Shown: positions 7,901 to 18,375, counted from the stretch's first letter. The stretch: 22,500 nt of DNA from Monosiga brevicollis MX1 (GCF_000002865.3 NW_001865079.1:26794-49293), one strand, 5' to 3'. Translations and numbers: made by a program. The notes: generated by a model not told the origin, from the sequence alone.

Positions 7901-10660
7901 AAGATCCAACGAGAAAGGCTTGTTTTGGGGAATATAAAACGTTGAGTTGGGTATGGAAAAAGCAGGCTGGAAGCCGTTTGAGCCGGATCAAAGACGCAAT
8001 ATAGTGGATAAAAAGCGCGAGGTGGGCAGGTAGGAGGTGCAGCCAAAGGAAGAAACAATAACGTGTAGGTGCAAAGAAGGGAAGGAGGGAGAATTGGAAC
8101 GGTTGCGCACGATGGTCAGGTTGTAGAGGAAAAATGAGCCAAGAGCAGGAGTAGGATGCAGGATACAGGAGGCAGCATGCAGGAGGCAGGAGGCTGGAGG
8201 CAGAATGCGGGAGGCAGGAGGCAGGAGGCAGGAGGCAGGAGGCAGGAGCACGGGCCGCCATGAGAAAGATAAGCGGAAGGCACAAACCTTGGTTTTGGTT
8301 TTAGCTTGAGCATCAGCGCCGTGCTTCAATAGCATCTCCACGAGCTGCACATGACCAAGGTCACAGGCATGGTGCAGTGCTGTGCAGTCATCCTGTTGGT
8401 TGATACATCACACCATGAAAAACAAGTGTACCATCATGATTATGGGTTGACTACACATATCATGAGATACATTTCACGGAAAGAAGGGGGTGCAGACCTT
8501 GTCTTTCGCTCTCACATCAACGCCGTGGCTCAACAGCGTCTGTGCCACCGCCATTTGACCGAGGCTGCAGGCATGATGCAGTGGTGTCTGGTCATCCTGA
8601 TGGTTGATGCATTACAGCAATATATAAGTGTAGCATCATTATCTTGCGTTAGCTACATATATGGATAAATCACATCTCGCTTTGTACTGCACTTGGAGCG
8701 TGATACTGACCTTGTCTTTGGCTCTCGCATCAACGCCGCGCTCCAACAGCAAATTTACCACCTCGATACGCCCAAAACGGCTGGCCATGTGCAGTGGCGT
8801 CAAGCGATCCTGTTTATTGAGGCACCACACCATTGCGCATAGTCACAGTCATGTGTGAGCTATGCACACTTACAGGAAAAAGAATGCTTGTATGAATGTT
8901 ATGCATGTGGATGTAGACGTATTGTTAAAGGCACTTGTCAGACTCAATGACGACGAAACAGCTAACGAAATCAAGTACATTGCAACTGGTGTATCGAAAT
9001 CGGGAAGGGGCAAAATGGGGGCACCCACTTTGGTGGTCTTGGCTTGAGCATCAACGCCGTGTTTTAGCAGTATCTCCACAAGCTGCACATAATCGCGTCG
9101 GCAAGCATCGTGCAAAGGTGTCATGCCATCCTGTGGATTGACATCATTACGAACAGGTGTAGCATCCTTATCATGCATGAGCCGTGCCTGTCGAATTGAT
9201 ATGCAACGGAGGCAGCACCACAATAGAGCGGGGAAGAAGAGTACAGACCCTGGTCTTGGTTTGGGCATCAACGCCGTGTTTTAACAGCATCTCCACAAGC
9301 TGCACATGACCGCATGCGCAGGCATCGTGCAGTGGTGCTATACCAGTCTATTGAATGACATCACAAACAGGTGCAGCATCCTCATCATGAATAAGCTGTG
9401 CATGTCGGTAGCACCACAACAGAGGAAAGCGAGGACAGACCCTGGTCTTAGCTTGAGCATCAACGCCGCATTTTAACAGCATTTTCACAAGCTTCACATG
9501 GCCGTGTTGGCAGGCGTCGTGCAACGGTGTTCTGCCAGTCTATGGGTTGGACATCACATCAACGAACAGATGTAGCGTCCCCAACATGAATTAGCCGTGC
9601 ATGTCAAATACTTATGCAACAGAGGCTGTGCCACAATAGAGGAGGGAGAGATACAGACCCTGCTCTTGACTCGAGCACTAACGCCGTGCTTTACCAACAT
9701 TTCCACAAGCTGCGCATGACCGCGTTGGCAGGCATCGTGCAGTGGTGTCATGCCAGCCTGTGGGTTGATGAACCACACCATGACGAACAAGTGTGTCGAG
9801 CATCCTCATCATGTGTGAGATGGCATGGATGGATTCTTAAACATCAATCGAATGTCCACGATAGAGGGAAAAGAAAAAGGCACAGACCTTGTTCTTGACT
9901 CGAGCGTCAACGCCATGCTTCAACAGCGTCTCCACCACCATGATATGACCGCAAAGGCAGGCATAGTGCAGTGGTGTACGTCCATCCTGTAGGTTGATGC
10001 ATCCCCATTGCATGCAGGTGCAGCGTCATGTCAGAACAATTCAACACATTTCAGGTTTATCAACCAAAGAGGGGGCGACATCGAGGCACCGACGTCGGTC
10101 CTAGTTTGTGCATCAACGCCATGCGTCAGCAGCTTCTCCACCAGCTCCACACAACCACGAATACAGGCTCCGTGAATTGGGGTCAAGCCATGCTGTAGGA
10201 TCATAAAACCAGCATCATGGCATTGTTTTTGTTATACATGATGATGAGAATAATACCCATACACACAAGGATCTTGTTCCAGTTGGTGTGCCAAAATCAA
10301 GGTACTGACGTCGGTCTTGGCTTCTTTATTAGCGCCGTGCTTCAATAGTATCTCCACCAACTCCACGTGACCATTTTTACAGGCTCTGTGCAGAGGCATA
10401 CGCCCGCCCTGTGGGTTGATGCAACACCATTACGGAGAGGCACAGGTCACATTGCAGTTTTGGCTTTATGGGGCTACTTGAGCTGAGCCAGTAGTACGCA
10501 CGCGAGCACAATCAATCGTCAGACATACCGCATCTTCAAAAGTAACAGCGGATCGAATTCGTTGTTCGTCCCAGCTGTTCAACAGCTGCAGCGCCGTGCT
10601 TGGATTTTTCATTTGACAAGCACTGTACAGCTGCTCTCCATCATCACTCGCAGTACTCAT
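4195..10660 (-). CDS. ankyrin repeat - coiled coil - protein kinase - PARP catalytic domain fusion protein
   Basis: Predicted coding exons, in transcript order: 10660-10529, 10408-10310, 10192-10094, 9986-9888, 9757-9659, 9539-9441, 9347-9249, 9130-9029, 8809-8711, 8596-8498, 8392-8288, 7745-7593, 7475-5331, 5240-5070, 4972-4601, 4518-4195. Every junction is GT-AG and phase 0; the sum is 1431 codons plus stop. Residues 1-44 form a helical cap. Residues 45-377 are ten ankyrin repeats (consensus TPLHxACxxGHxxLVExLLKHG). About 430-890 is Gln/Leu-rich and helical with a basic stretch. The kinase (about 895-1190) has the lysine in LAVKEYA, HRDVKLSN, GTPGYIAPE, DVFSFG and KQRPS, but a poor glycine loop and DFD instead of DFG. 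The PARP domain (about 1215-1431) has H1282 (LLFHG), Y1317 (GVYLAD), Y1328 (SHVYAK) and E1412 (FREVVLFDNAQ), the complete H-Y-E triad. Predicted role: ankyrin-recruited ADP-ribosylation and phosphorylation. Exon 7745-7593 is the least certain. Confidence 0.85.
5042..5070. repeat. CA/GT microsatellite that contains a splice donor
   Basis: About 13 CA units on the plus strand. On the transcribed minus strand the exon ending ...TCAGAG at 5070 runs directly into (GT)13, so the intron 5069-4973 starts inside the microsatellite. Confidence 0.85.
5070..6077 (-). other. protein kinase domain of the fusion gene
   Basis: The domain lies mainly in exon 7475-5331 and ends in exon 5240-5070. Order seen: degenerate glycine loop (SLGRLDLYYNRNHKVYKAR), AVK lysine, alpha-C glutamate in FLRELRAM, HRDVKLSNVML, GDFDIA, GTPGYIAPEV, DVFSFG, and ADPKQRPS after a 90-bp intron. 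The VHRDVKLSN and PKQRPS motifs fit a TKL-like or general Ser/Thr/Tyr kinase. The third DFG residue is Asp. Confidence 0.85.
8160..8250. repeat. purine-rich 7-bp minisatellite (GGAGGCA)n inside an intron
   Basis: Repeated GGAGGCA units, nearly perfect at 8211-8248 and degenerate to the left. They lie in the long 542-bp intron 8287-7746 of the ankyrin-kinase-PARP gene. On the sense strand of that gene the unit is pyrimidine-rich (TGCCTCC). Confidence 0.85.
8288..10408 (-). repeat. tandem array of ten ankyrin-repeat exon-intron units
   Basis: Ten exons each encode exactly one ankyrin repeat: eight of 99 bp, one of 102 bp (9130-9029) and one of 105 bp (8392-8288). Exon starts are spaced 192-229 bp apart except one gap of 321 bp. 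Donors are mostly gtctgt or gtcagt after Lys, Arg or Asp; acceptors often end catcaaccNacag. Introns share sequence with each other, notably around 9150-9240, 9355-9435 and 9550-9655. Confidence 0.9.
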
Positions 10661-11777
10661 GGCAACGGTGTCTCTCGATCACAGCCCCGAAGCGCTTGAC
10701 CAATCTCAGGAGCCGTCTTGAAATACAAATGTCTGACAATTCAATGTCGGACTGGTTCCACAGGCTCGGACTCGAATACGCGCGCGTCAAAACGGCAGCC
10801 GGTGAGCAGAGCCTTGCTCCCCAGCTCCCCCTTGGTATGCTGGGAGGCTGAGCCCTGGTCACGGTGCAAAAAGCGTTGTGTTGTCGTTTGCCTGGCGCAC
10901 AGCGTCGAACGTGTGAGCGCGGTAGCGTGGTGAGGGAAAAAAGAGGCAGCGCGCTTGATGACCCACCAATCGCCCCGACGTCGCCAGACGCCCACAACAA
11001 AGATGAACCCCGTATCAAGCACCGGGGATCAAGCCAAGGTACGACAACTGACGCAGCCAGCCGCCAATAGTGATGTCAACTCCGATGTCTATCCAGACCG
11101 ACGCCAAAGAAGAAAAAGACACTACACCACAAGCAGCAAACGGAAAAGGATTTTCCTTTGTTTGACAATAAGTAGAAGATTCAAAAACTCTCTCTCGTAT
11201 GGTCTTACAAGCAAATCCTGCAGCCGCTGCACCAACTGACTGCTTGTGTGCTCCCAAATCGCCGCAAGCTAAACCCTTTTATGACGCACATGTGCGTGCG
11301 TGCGTGTGTGTTGGAGTGGTGCATGGCCTTGGTTGTCTCTGTCAGTACACACTACTATACCACAAATGCAACAGCAAACGCATCTCTAATTTCACAGTTG
11401 CTTCCTGCTCGTCTGCTTATCATGGATCTCATGGCCGTGTGCATCTGGCCATCCAAGTGTTCAAACCAACAAACAGCAACAGCAACAACGACAAAAGAAA
11501 ACTCCTTGTTCTCCGGGCCGCGGGGGAGATGGCTTCCTGTCCCTTCAAAAACGGCGGCGAACGTGAATATGACTGCTCTCTGAGAGCTGAATGTTTATTC
11601 AGCCCAGTTAATCAGGGGCACAGGCTGTGTGACCTTGGGATCGCAAGTTCAAGTTTTATTCTGATTTTTTTATCATTCACAAGGCAACTGCGTGGATCGA
11701 GCTCAGACTCGACATGAAGGCAAAAGGACACTGGCCGGGGCGTGCACCCGACGCGGACCATGCGGACAAGCGCCGCT
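10661..11777. other. spacer between the ankyrin-kinase-PARP gene and the U1A-like gene
   Basis: It should hold the promoter and 5' UTR of the ankyrin gene (right of 10660) and the 3' UTR of the U1A-like gene (left of 11778). Open frames on both strands here show no domain. A GT/GC-rich tract lies at about 11289-11312, and a degenerate tRNA-like stretch at about 11592-11660. No gene can be supported. Confidence 0.4.
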
Positions 11778-13741
11778 TTATCGCTTCTTGGAAAAGGACA
11801 CGCGCATCTTGTTTCCGGGCGTGACCTCCTTGCCATTCAGCGCGGGCAAGGCCGCACTGGCCTGCACATCAAGGTAAAAAATCCAGACAGCCAAACATTC
11901 GAGCAATCAGATGACGCTGCGGCAGTGATATGGGGTGTTGAACGTGACAAGAGTAGGAAAAATGGGCTCACCTGCACCTCGTTCTCGTACTCCACAAACC
12001 CAATGTCGGGGCGAATGGGTACCAGGCGTACTTCCTTGAAGCCTGGAAACTCCTTGAACAATGCCTGTGGCAGATTGCAAAGTGAGACGGGCCGAGCAGT
12101 CTCTCAAGCCTTCTGGTTGACGTTGTTGAAAGCGGTGATGAAAGGGTGAAGGCTGACTGACCGTGAGCATTTCCTGCGTGCGATCGGACGGCAAGTTTTC
12201 CAAAAAGAGAATGGGGCTTGGGTCTTCTGCTCCGTACAGAAAAGAGGGAGGAGGGGAAACAGAAGAAAAAAGAGCAAAGGTATCAGTGGAAAACTGGCTA
12301 CAGGCTTGGACATCATCGTGGCAATGGCATGTCGAATATCATCAAGCGTACCCATATTGGGCGGGGGGGCCGCGGGAGCGTGACCGGACGGGGCTGTTTG
12401 GCCTGGTGGTCCCGGGGGCGGGGGCGGGGCCGCCTCGCCAGACTCGTAACGCCCCCGCTTGCTGCTGGGCTCGCCGGGTGAGCCCGGGGCCTGCATGTAC
12501 TCGCCGGCACCGGGGTAGGGCGCCTGGCCACCACCTGCGGGTGGGGGCGGAGGTGGGGGTTGCACAGGCATGGGTGGTGGCTTGACGCGCGGCTTGGTGC
12601 CTAAGAGTTGACAGGCAATCGACCGAGGTGAATTCCGTGAGTGGTGATTGGGCAGCTTGTGGCTTGTTCACAAGTTTTTGAGGAGAAAACCGCTCAAAGG
12701 TGGGAAAGTCCCCCAAGGATGAGGCAACAGACCTGGTGGAGTAGGGCGAGGACCCAATGGGGCCTTGACGCGCGGCTTGAAGGCACCGTCGTTCTTGGCC
12801 ACAATGTCCGACTTTGTCTTGGCGAAATTGATGCGCTGTTCGATAAGCACGGAGTGGCCCGCCGTGATGAATGAGGCGAAAAGCAACAGAACCACACCGA
12901 GAGGAAGAACAGGGGAATCAAGAACAAAACCAGGCGAGCGTCGACAAGAACAGCGGGTGCGACATCAAAATCAGCGCGAGACTGTGACCGTTGCTGAGGC
13001 ATACCATGGGCTTGCCACAAAAGGGGAACGACTGCATAGCGTTGAGGGCCTTCTCCGCGGCTTCGATCGAGTCAAAGACAACAAAGGCTTGACCACGGCG
13101 CTTGAAGGAGCTCATGGCAACCACTCGGAGAATCTTTCCAAACTGATTGAAGATGGCCTCAAGCGCTTTCTTGAGCTCGTCCTCTTTGACACGCTCGGAG
13201 AGGTTGTTGATGTACAGCGTTTGATTGGGCTCTTCGAGCTCCACGGCCGGCTCGGCCTAAAGTGAAACGCCCAGAGCAAAGCCCAAGGCAATCATGCTGT
13301 CAGCTGGATCCAGGCCAGTTGGGTACCACCACCAGCCACCACGCCTGGCTAAAGGAGCGACACAGTGCGAGGAGACGGGTAACATACATTGGCTTCGGTC
13401 GGTGCACCAGCCTCAGCAGCAGGCGGTCTGAATGGCAGAAAAGAATGAGGGACATGAGTTAAAGAAAGGGGGCAAGGATTTTTCAACAAAGGCGGGTTGC
13501 TGAATCAGGGTCGTCAAAGACCTTACCCAAAAGGAGGCTGTGGCATCATGTGTGGCGGCGGGCCCGGCGGCATCATGTGCGGCGGGGGCTGCATCATGTT
13601 GGGAGGCATGGGAGGGCCGGGCTGGTGGGGCATCGGTGGAGCCGGCGCAGCTGCATTATTGGCTTGTTCATTTTGTTGCGGTGCCTCCGCTGGTGGCGGC
13701 GGAGGTGCCGCATCGGTCGGGGCTGCAGTGACCTCGGCCAT
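11778..13741 (-). CDS. SNRPA: U1A/U2B''/SNF-type spliceosomal snRNP protein with two RRM domains
   Basis: Coding exons: 13741-13527, 13427-13388, 13256-13005, 12835-12733, 12600-12352, 12226-12162, 12064-11972, 11861-11778; 366 aa in frame. RRM1 starts near residue 97 with RNP2 LYINNL and RNP1 RGQAFVVF (139-146), then FPFCGKPM followed by [10 protein letters not shown]; this matches U1A and U2B'', which bind the U1 or U2 snRNA stem-loop. RRM2 (about 290-366) reads [33 protein letters not shown] and ends RVSFSKKR, again as in U1A. The linker (about 204-286) is Pro/Gly-rich. Unlike human U1A, about 85 Pro/Met/Ala-rich residues precede RRM1 (repeats of PPHMMPPGP type). The donor at 12351 was chosen because it alone keeps the RRM2 frame; an alternative gtagcc donor lies downstream. 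The animal families U1A and U2B'' cannot be separated here, and it may be a single SNF-like dual protein. Confidence 0.92.
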
Positions 13742-14593
13742 GTCGTTCGTTCGACGAGCTGACCGGGAAGCGATCCACACAAGTCAAGGAGCTGTGCGAG
13801 CGATGAGGTTCCAAACCCACACGCACACACTGCAACTCAACACCTAGGCAACAGATGCACACGCACGCAAGACCCACCCACACGCAGACAAGCGTGTGCG
13901 CGCGATCAGTGGAGGAGCGCTGCCCTTTTGTGCCGGCTGCTGGCTCACACTCTGATTTTTTTTTTTTTTCTCTCTCTCACACACACTCGTTACTGCGCTT
14001 TCCGAGCTGACAAAGTGTGACACATATCGCACTTTCACTACACAGCTGGTACAAGAATGGTGTCGACAACAGTCGTTCTGCATGTGATTTAGAGATAACG
14101 TTGAAGACGGCTGTTTTCAACGGCCGCATTCCGGTCTAAAAGTATTTCGCACCCATTTTTCCACATACTACGCTCTATCCCCACACATACATAAAAGTGT
14201 TTTACTTTTATTACCATCGCTCGCTGCTTTTGACCCTGCTCGTGACTTCACAACCGCTCGCACCTGCACCTTCACCCCCCTCGCCCGCCTTCGGCCCTGC
14301 CTCCTGCCTCCCTCTCCTCTTGTGCCTCCTGTTTTTCTCCCCCCTTCCTCTTCCTAGTGGTGGTGGTGGTGCTCTTGCGGGTGTTACGCCTTGTACAACT
14401 GCCAGACTTTTTTTTTTGCACTTGTCAACGAAGGTGCTGAAACCTGGTAAGACTCGTCGCGGCCTCATCACTCTTCCGCACGAGTGTTACCTGTCACTCA
14501 GTGGTCACGTCCTGCATGTCTAGACCGGCTCAGGAGAGGCTTTTGTCTTGGCAGCGCCCCTGGTGACATAGCTGGCATCGTTCCATCCTCATC
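13742..14593. other. divergent promoter region of the U1A-like and nucleotidase genes
   Basis: The two start codons (ATG 13741 minus and ATG 14594 plus) face away from each other across 852 bp. The spacer holds a T14 run at 13956-13969 followed by CT and CA short repeats, and an ataaaa motif at 14191-14196 that could be a weak TATA-like element. A pyrimidine-rich tract follows at about 14270-14355. No gene is seen. Confidence 0.5.
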
Positions 14594-17013
14594 ATGACCA
14601 AGCGCGTTCGCTTTGTCCACTTTAACGACGTCTATCGCATCGGTCCCAAGGACGTACGTGGCGCACACACTTGAATGGTTCTTCATTTGCTCGGCCACTG
14701 GCCCCAACGCCCCACTTGGCTAACCCTGCTTACCCTTGTGCCTCCTAGACGGAGCCTGTCGGTGGGGCAGCTCGCTTTGTTCGAGCCATCCATGATAAAG
14801 CCCCGGATGCCCTCGTTGTATTCAGTGGTGGGTCATCGTCATCCCGCTCGCCGATAAGCCCGAGCCCCGCTCCTCATCGGTTTTTTCCCCCATCCTTAAC
14901 GCTTGCACCCGGCCTGGCCCGACAGGCGACTGTTTCAACCCATCACTGCTTTCCTCAGCCACCAAGGGTGCGCATATGGTTCCCGTTTTGAACAAGTGTA
15001 ACATTGTGGCGGCCACGTACGGCAACCATGACCTCGACTTTGGCGAAGACACGCTCATCAAGCTTTCCAACGACTGCAATTTTCCCTGGCTTCTGGCCAA
15101 CATGCACCACGCCGATGGATCGTGCATCGGCACCGCCAAAAACCACCTGATCCACGAGCACAATGACCTCCGAATCGGCTTTTTTGGCCTCGGCGAAGAA
15201 GAATGGTCCGGTCCCGCTCTCCCTGTTTGCCTACTCCCTGCCGTGGTGCCAATGGGTCATTCTCATCGCAGGCGGCCGATGCATTTTCCAGGGTGGGCAC
15301 GCTCCCCGATCCGCCAGAGAACATGGTCTACCGCGACTTTATCGAGGTGGCCCACGAACAAGTCAAAGTCTGTTGCTCGCTGTGCCACAAATCCTGCATC
15401 GTTGGGCCGTGCACGTTTTCGCCTCTATGCCACCCGGACCGACACTGACTTTTTGACGACTTCTGCTTCCCACCCCCTAGTTTTTGAAGGAGCAAAAGTG
15501 CGATTTGATTGTGGCCATTACCCACATGCGTTTACCCAATGACCAACGTCTAGCCGATAGTGTTCCCGGGCTGGATCTGGTCTTTGGCGGTCATGACCAT
15601 TTCTACAAGCAAGAGCAGCACGGGGATTGCTTCGTCTCCAAGTCGGGAACCGACTTTCAGGAGTTTACCATCCTCGAAGCCGAGCGAGGCGCTGGCGGTG
15701 AGCGCTGGCAGGTCAAGTCTGAGCGCATCGAGGTCGTTGGCTCCATGCCGCAAGACAGTGAAATGGAAAAGCTTGTCGAGGACATGGAAGCCCACATCTC
15801 TGAAACCCTCGACAAGGTTGTGGGCTACACCGAGACGGACTGGGACGTCCGTGCTGAAGCCGTTCGCACCAAGGTGCGTTGTGTCCCTGCTCGTTTGCCC
15901 CCATCGTGTACCCGTCAGGCAGTCGATTCAAGTCAAACTGCACATCTCCCTGGCTCACTGGGGGCGTTTGGTGTTTCAGGAATCCAACGTGGGTAACTTT
16001 TTTGCGGGTGTGATGCGCCTGCGTTACGGTGCTGAACTTGGTACGTGCAGAAAATATTCGCACCTCTGAGCGCCGGCGTTGGCCTTTGGGCAGCACACGT
16101 GTTCCACCCGAATCAAAACAGCCCATAACATCCACAACCCAGAGGCTGATGATCCAACCTTTTTTTTTTTTTTTCCCGTTCCCGTCATTGGTTATTTTAG
16201 GCTTGCTGTGCGGTGGGACGCTGCGCTCCGACACGGTCTACGAGGCTGGGCCAATCACTGCTCGCGACATCAACACGATACTGCCTTTTCAGGACCCATG
16301 CGTGGTGCTTTCCATTACTGGGCAGCAGCTTTTGGAAGCATTGGAAAATGGTGTCAGCAAGTATCCAGCGCACGACGGGCGGTTTCCCCAGATCTCGGGC
16401 TTTCGGTTCACATTTGATCCAGCCATGCCACCCATGGAGCGCGTCGTGGAGGTTTTGGTGGGCGAAGAGCACGAGGAGCTTGATCTCAACCGCACGTACC
16501 GTCTGGCCACCCGCTATTACCTGGCCACGGGCCACGATGGCTATGACATTTTGCAAAAGTGCCCCGAAATTCTGGATCACGAACTGGGCTCTCTCCTCTC
16601 CACCATTGTAATCTCGGCTCTGAAGGAGGTTTGTTCCCTGCGTCCGGCCTCGGCTGCCCTGCCTTGTTACCAACTCGTGTGGCGGTGCAAATTGTGTGGC
16701 ATCACTACTCTCAATGCCAACTCAACACGCCCTCGTCCCGTTGTTGTAGGTCACTGTGGTCAAACGCTGGAAGGAGCGACACTCCATGCTGCGAGGCGCC
16801 ATTGCTGCATGGAAGGGTATTCGGCCCTGGACGCAACGGCGACCCGAGCAAGAGGGTTGCATCGTGTGCCCGCGTCCCGATGGACGCATCCAGACGGTTG
16901 AGCAAAGGAGCAACTCGGTCCCACCCGAGAAGCGTACGCGGTATTCTGTTTCGTATGCCTACGGCGTGGAGGTTGGCAGCCCGCAGGTGGACCATCCCCT
17001 CTCATCTCACTAA
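14594..17013 (+). CDS. 5'-nucleotidase/metallophosphoesterase family protein
   Basis: Coding exons: 14594-14653, 14749-14827, 14926-15205, 15292-15367, 15481-15873, 15980-16040, 16201-16628, 16750-17013; 546 aa. The metallophosphoesterase domain has VHFNDVYRI (residues 8-16), FSGDCFN, YGNHDLDFG (GNHD at 79-82), THMR (from 179) and GGHDH (201-205), the dimetal-binding set of the UshA/CpdB-like family. The second domain starts at ESNVGNFFAGVMR and continues through GGTLRSD, FQDPCVVLSITGQQLLEALENG, the nucleotide-binding 5'-nucleotidase C-terminal domain; the usual NGGGIR is replaced by CGGTLRS. Predicted reaction: hydrolysis of nucleotide or similar phosphoesters. There is no signal peptide or GPI tail, so it is probably cytosolic, like the HFNDVY subgroup in protists and plants. 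The third exon's donor (15205) and the acceptor at 15291 restore EEEWVGTLPDPP, the expected family sequence. Confidence 0.92.
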
Positions 17014-17238
17014 CCAAGCAACAGATTGGTAGTTCGATTCATTTCCACTCAAAAAATCTATTCACCAATATTCATACACCTGTAGCAGGCGTCCGTGCAG
17101 GACAAAAGTCTTTTGCCGGGCGCTCAAGCCGTCCTATGCATCTTTCTGTCTTGTACTCTGTGGATGGGACAGTTTATGCTACCAAGCCATCTCCTCCACC
17201 GTATTCGACAACGACAAACAAGTCAAGCAATTTTGCCC

Positions 17239-18247
17239 CTACGCCGAAGCCAAGGCGGGCAGCCGTGACTCGAGGTGCAAGAGGCGGGAGGACAGCGTGA
17301 GGCAGTACGTCAGGGCCTGCAGTCGCGTCAAGCCACCCTCGGCCTGGGGTTCAGCGGCCGTAGCCTCGTTCGGCGCAGACATGCTGTTGGCCAAGTCCTC
17401 CAGCTTGGTCTTGGCCACGGAAAGCTCAGCCAGAAGATCTAGCGGGAAAAGAAAATTCACCGCCATCAACATCAGGAACACGCACGAGGAGACGCGGTCA
17501 TCGAATCAATCAGTTGGCTTAAGGGTCAATGTGCGACATACCCTTGTTGTCGTCTTGCAATCGCTGAATGATTTCATCGCGCTCTTCTAGGTCGGAGCGC
17601 ACCATGGCCACTTGCTCAAGCTGGTCCTGGACCTGGTCCTCCAAATTTTCCTTGGACATTTCCAATTGTCGGCACTGCTGCTCTGCGTGCTCGGTCGACT
17701 GTTCCAGCTCACGCACGCGTGCACGGAGCTAGCCATGACAAAAATGCATGTGACAAGCGTGAGAACGCACACACACACACACACACTGAAGACGGAGGCA
17801 CGGTAGTGTCGAAGAACAAATTGCTCCGTCGTACAGGATGTGCGGGCATTGCTTGGAAACAGGCAACAGACCTTTTCAGTCTCGGCTTCACTTTGCGCGA
17901 GTTGCTCCATCAATTTTGAGTTTTCCTGGCGCAAGGCATTGCTCTCGGCACCACCTTTGCTCTGTCTCTTGCGCGCACAGGAGCGCCGTGTGAGGAAACC
18001 GATGCCACTGTCCATGGATAGAAAGCAACAATCCACCAGCTAAAGCCAAAGCAATACAGTCAAGACCCACCGATGCCTCATCTGCCAGTCGCTCGTACTT
18101 GGCGCGTTGCTGACGCTCATCCTTGAGTTGTTGCTTGAGCTGCGTAATCTCAGTATCAAGCTCCTGCTCAAGCAAGTTGAAGCTTTCGTCCAGCTCCTTG
18201 AGGTCCGCCTCGGCCTTGAGGCAGCGCGCTTGCCAATCCTCCGCCAT
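17239..18247 (-). CDS. NDE1: NudE/NDEL1-like coiled-coil protein (LIS1-dynein regulator)
   Basis: Coding exons: 18247-18071, 17961-17872, 17728-17542, 17438-17239; 217 aa. The protein is almost entirely coiled coil: LLEQELDTEITQLKQQLKDE near residues 26-45, ALRQENSKLMEQLAQSE, then RVRELEQSTEHAEQQ and MVRSDLEERDEIIQRLQDD, followed by DLLAELSVAK across a phase-1 intron. This order and the VRELEQ...LEExxExIxxLQxxxxDLxxEL pattern match animal NudE/NDEL1, as does the short C-terminal HLESRLPAL, like ALESKLASC in that family. Family role: a scaffold linking LIS1 to dynein in nuclear positioning and mitosis. The ATG at 18247 is chosen because upstream in-frame codons are composition-poor. The acceptor of exon 2 could be 17967 instead of 17961 (two extra residues). 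A generic coiled coil remains possible. Confidence 0.75.
17769..17787. repeat. CA/GT microsatellite in an intron of the NudE-like gene
   Basis: A run of about nine CA units lies within the 143-bp intron 17871-17729. Confidence 0.8.
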
Positions 18248-18375
18248 GACGCCCGCCTCAACAAACACACAACACGTTGCTCCCCCACCTGCGCTGTGCA
18301 ACACCCGTGCCACGCTCGCCTCAAAAGGTCCGCCCGCCACTGCCCTTTCCTCGACCGACAACGACACGATCTTCC

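Noticed and set aside
7770-8350. Minus-strand open frame rich in Leu/Pro/Cys (ASCLLPPAS repeats)
   Set aside because: It is the translated minisatellite in an intron of the ankyrin-kinase-PARP gene and starts at the end of a real ankyrin exon.
8160-10460. CRISPR-like array
   Set aside because: The regularly spaced repeats are ankyrin-coding exons and a 7-bp minisatellite in a eukaryotic gene; there are no short identical repeats with unique spacers.
11003-11038. Plus-strand mini exon beginning ATGAACCCC with a gtacga donor
   Set aside because: It has an acceptable start and donor, but no following exon of recognisable coding character was found up to 11777.
11592-11660. tRNA-like stretch (agcccagttaatcagg ... 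gcaagttcaagt)
   Set aside because: It has D-arm and T-loop-like words, but the T stem and acceptor stem do not pair and no clear anticodon stem forms; at most a decayed tRNA or SINE remnant.
12218-12585. Plus-strand open frames opposite the Pro-rich linker of the U1A-like gene
   Set aside because: Gly/Arg-rich shadow of the GC-rich proline codons; the minus strand carries the conserved RRM gene.
16029-16901. Plus-strand 290-aa frame as a separate gene
   Set aside because: It reads through the intron 16041-16200 and past the donor at 16629; only 16201-16628 is a real nucleotidase exon.
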